Shown: in pieces, positions 62,628 through 64,000 of the stretch
How positions within the stretch are numbered: position 1 is the first letter of the stretch
How the letters are laid out: every line of letters begins with the position of its first letter
NCBI RefSeq assembly: GCF_016907475.1
Contig: NZ_JAFBCA010000001.1
Coordinates: 2,914,001 to 2,978,000, forward strand
Length of the DNA stretch: 64,000 bases
Direction of reading: 5' to 3'
Origin: Nocardioides cavernae
Lineage (GTDB): Bacteria > Actinomycetota > Actinomycetes > Propionibacteriales > Nocardioidaceae
Translations under genes and position numbers: made by a program
Notes under the pieces: model-generated
Told to the model about the DNA's origin: nothing
The model's database searches: none
The model's input: the letters and a program-made list of their open reading frames with translations, nothing else

Positions 62628-63720
62628 CGAGCTGGCGCGGGAGCACGCGGACTTCTACGTGCCGACCTTCACCGTGACGGTGGGGGAGCGCGACGTCGTA
62701 CGCGACCTGTTCCTCACCGTGTCCAACGTGCAGCTGGACCTGAAGGAGCGCACGCCGGGCCAGTTCTCCTTCACCGTCGCCAACGCGTTCGACCTCGAGC
62801 GCCGCGAGTTCGAGGCCATGCGCGGCGACCGGCCGATCGACCTGTTCGAGCTCTTCGCGTTCGGCAGCCCGGTGCGGGTACGTCTTGGCTACGGCACCGG
62901 CCCGGCAGTCGAGCTCTCGGGCCTGGTGACCGAGCTCTCGACGAGCTTCTCGTCCGGAGGGACGCCGGAGCTGACGATCAAGGGCTTCGACGCGCTGTAC
63001 CCGCTGACGATCGGGAAGAGCACGAGGAACTGGGAGGGCCGGCGCGACAGCGACGCCGTCACCGACGTCGCCAGGGGCCGGGGGGTCACGGCCGATCCCG
63101 AGCGCACGGAACCGGTCCGGCCGCGGATCGACCAGAGCCAGCAGACGGACATGGCGTTCATCGAATTCCTGGCCGAGCGCAACCAGGCAACCTTCTACAT
63201 GCGCGGGGACCAGCTCTACTTCGGTCGTCGGCACAACCAGGACAGCGCCGTCGTGTCGCTCTCGTGGGGCTTCGGACTCGTCTCGTTCGCCCCCGAGGCC
63301 AATCTCGCCCGTCAGGTCACCGAGGTCCAGGTGCACGGCAGGTCGGCCACCGAGGGGAAGGAGATCGTGGGCACCGCGAAGCGCGGCGACGAGACAGGTC
63401 GCGACACCCGGGCGTCGAGCGGCAGCGAGCGGGTCGTCAACGCGCTCTCGTCCTCGCCGATCCTGAGCGTCCGGGCTCCCGTCCACACCCAGGCCGAGGC
63501 GGACGAGCGCGCCAAGGCGATCCTCGACGAGCGCGCCCAGGACTTCGTCACCGGAAGCGGCGAGTGCATCGGCCTGCCCGAGATCGTCCCCGACGTGAAC
63601 ATCGAGCTCGGCGGGATGGGCCGGGGCTTCAGCAAGACGTACTGGGTGTCCGAGGCCACCCACAAGCTCGACAGCGGCGGCTACAGCACGTCGTTCAAGG
63701 TGCAGGAGACGACGGTGTGA
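62608..63720 (+). CDS. eCIS baseplate hub protein (phage gpD-like)
   Basis: 370 aa from a GTG with GGAGG 7 bases upstream. Phage late-control D/gp27-like hub: FYVPTFTVTVGERDVVRDL, FSFTVANAFDLERREFEA, VRVRLGYGTGPAVELSGLV, then DMAFIEFLAERNQATFYMRG. It would form the base of the spike with the gp5-like protein encoded next. Confidence 0.93.
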   Translation: MAAKALDELAREHADFYVPTFTVTVGERDVVRDLFLTVSNVQLDLKERTPGQFSFTVANAFDLERREFEAMRGDRPIDLFELFAFGSPVRVRLGYGTGPAVELSGLVTELSTSFSSGGTPELTIKGFDALYPLTIGKSTRNWEGRRDSDAVTDVARGRGVTADPERTEPVRPRIDQSQQTDMAFIEFLAERNQATFYMRGDQLYFGRRHNQDSAVVSLSWGFGLVSFAPEANLARQVTEVQVHGRSATEGKEIVGTAKRGDETGRDTRASSGSERVVNALSSSPILSVRAPVHTQAEADERAKAILDERAQDFVTGSGECIGLPEIVPDVNIELGGMGRGFSKTYWVSEATHKLDSGGYSTSFKVQETTV

Positions 63721-64000
63721 TGGACGGCATCTTCGGCGCCACCGACCAGACCGAGCGCGAGGCCGACGGCTACCTCAGCGGACCGATGGCGGGGGTGGTG
63801 ACCGACAACCGTGACCCGGACGGGCTGGCCCGGGTGCGGGTGCGTCTGCCGTGGTACGAGGACGGGTCCACCAGCTACTGGGCCCGGCTGGCGGTGCCGA
63901 TGGGCGGTGACGCTCGGGGCACCTACTTCCTCCCCGAGGTCGACGACGAGGTGCTCGTCATCGCGGAGGCGGGCGACCCGTCACACCTGTACGTGATCGG
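63720..64000 (+). CDS. eCIS VgrG/gp5-like spike protein (3'-truncated by window)
   Basis: The ATG overlaps the last base of the previous stop (TGATG). The readable 93 residues include GPMAGVVTDNRDPDGLARVR then RLPWYEDGSTSYWARLAVPM, and FLPEVDDEVLVI, the OB-fold of phage baseplate V/VgrG proteins. The beta-helix tip lies beyond the window. Confidence 0.92.
   Translation, partial: MDGIFGATDQTEREADGYLSGPMAGVVTDNRDPDGLARVRVRLPWYEDGSTSYWARLAVPMGGDARGTYFLPEVDDEVLVIAEAGDPSHLYVI

Noticed and set aside
54081..64000. Prophage or Type VI secretion system
   Set aside because: No capsid, portal, terminase or lysis genes; a single sheath gene, DUF4255 and AAA+ genes identify eCIS; no TssB/TssC pair or TssJLM membrane complex.

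Overview
The window is high-GC actinobacterial DNA, most like a Nocardioides-type member of the Propionibacteriales. Supporting signs are strong G/C third-position bias, frequent GTG starts, GTGA/ATGA start-stop overlaps, and the conserved gene order parA - scpA - scpB - rluB - aroH - tyrA - cmk - plsC - der. I judged the taxon from gene order and style, not from a search.

1-11.5 kb is core chromosome. It holds the C-terminal part of a Ski2-like/DUF3516 RNA helicase, then a tightly packed co-oriented run: a ParA ATPase with a small putative DNA-binding partner, ScpA and ScpB (condensin accessory proteins), an RluB-type pseudouridine synthase, AroH chorismate mutase, prephenate dehydrogenase with ACT domain, cytidylate kinase, a PlsC-type acyltransferase and the GTPase Der. 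A secreted M23 peptidase follows on the other strand.

11.7 kb is a boundary. A tRNA-Pro(GGG) gene is followed by a terminator-like hairpin, a (GGTCGG)5 repeat and the degraded C-terminal end of a tyrosine integrase facing the tRNA. Everything to its right looks accessory.

12-31.7 kb is accessory block 1. It carries a PASTA-repeat membrane protein coupled to an unknown protein, a 771-aa metzincin-like metalloprotease with a proline-rich N terminus and no Sec signal (a candidate injection-system cargo), a four-helix membrane protein and a small secreted protein. Then comes a translationally coupled minus-strand operon: cytochrome P450, patatin lipase, two paralogous unknown proteins and a DyP-type peroxidase. 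This operon is divergent from a 1051-aa STAND-ATPase/SARP (BTAD) regulator, which is followed by an ECF-like sigma factor, a zinc-ribbon micro-protein, two polytopic membrane proteins and an amidase.

31.7-51.1 kb is accessory block 2, made of mostly unrelated single genes in both orientations and visibly lower in GC: TolB-like, CehA/McbA-like, IS110 transposase, DUF480-VOC fusion, lipoproteins, sigma/anti-sigma pair, TPR-like membrane protein, CPBP protease and others. Nearly every gene-free gap here carries one copy of a short repeat close to GGCGGCGGTAAGACGCA, always in the same orientation whatever the gene direction. That layout looks like an array of gene cassettes and is the most unusual feature of the window.

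51-64 kb holds an extracellular contractile injection system (eCIS) locus running off the right end: a SLOG-like protein, two paralogous SARP regulators that converge and overlap at their 3' ends, a candidate SARP operator of three TGGATC repeats at 10-11 bp spacing, then AAA+ ATPase, DUF4255 cap protein, carboxypeptidase-regulatory-like protein, sheath, tube 1, tail-assembly-like pair, tube 2, an Arg/Pro-rich protein, LysM baseplate protein, gpD-like protein and the start of the VgrG/gp5-like spike. The rest of the baseplate, the fibres and the tape measure would lie beyond 64 kb.
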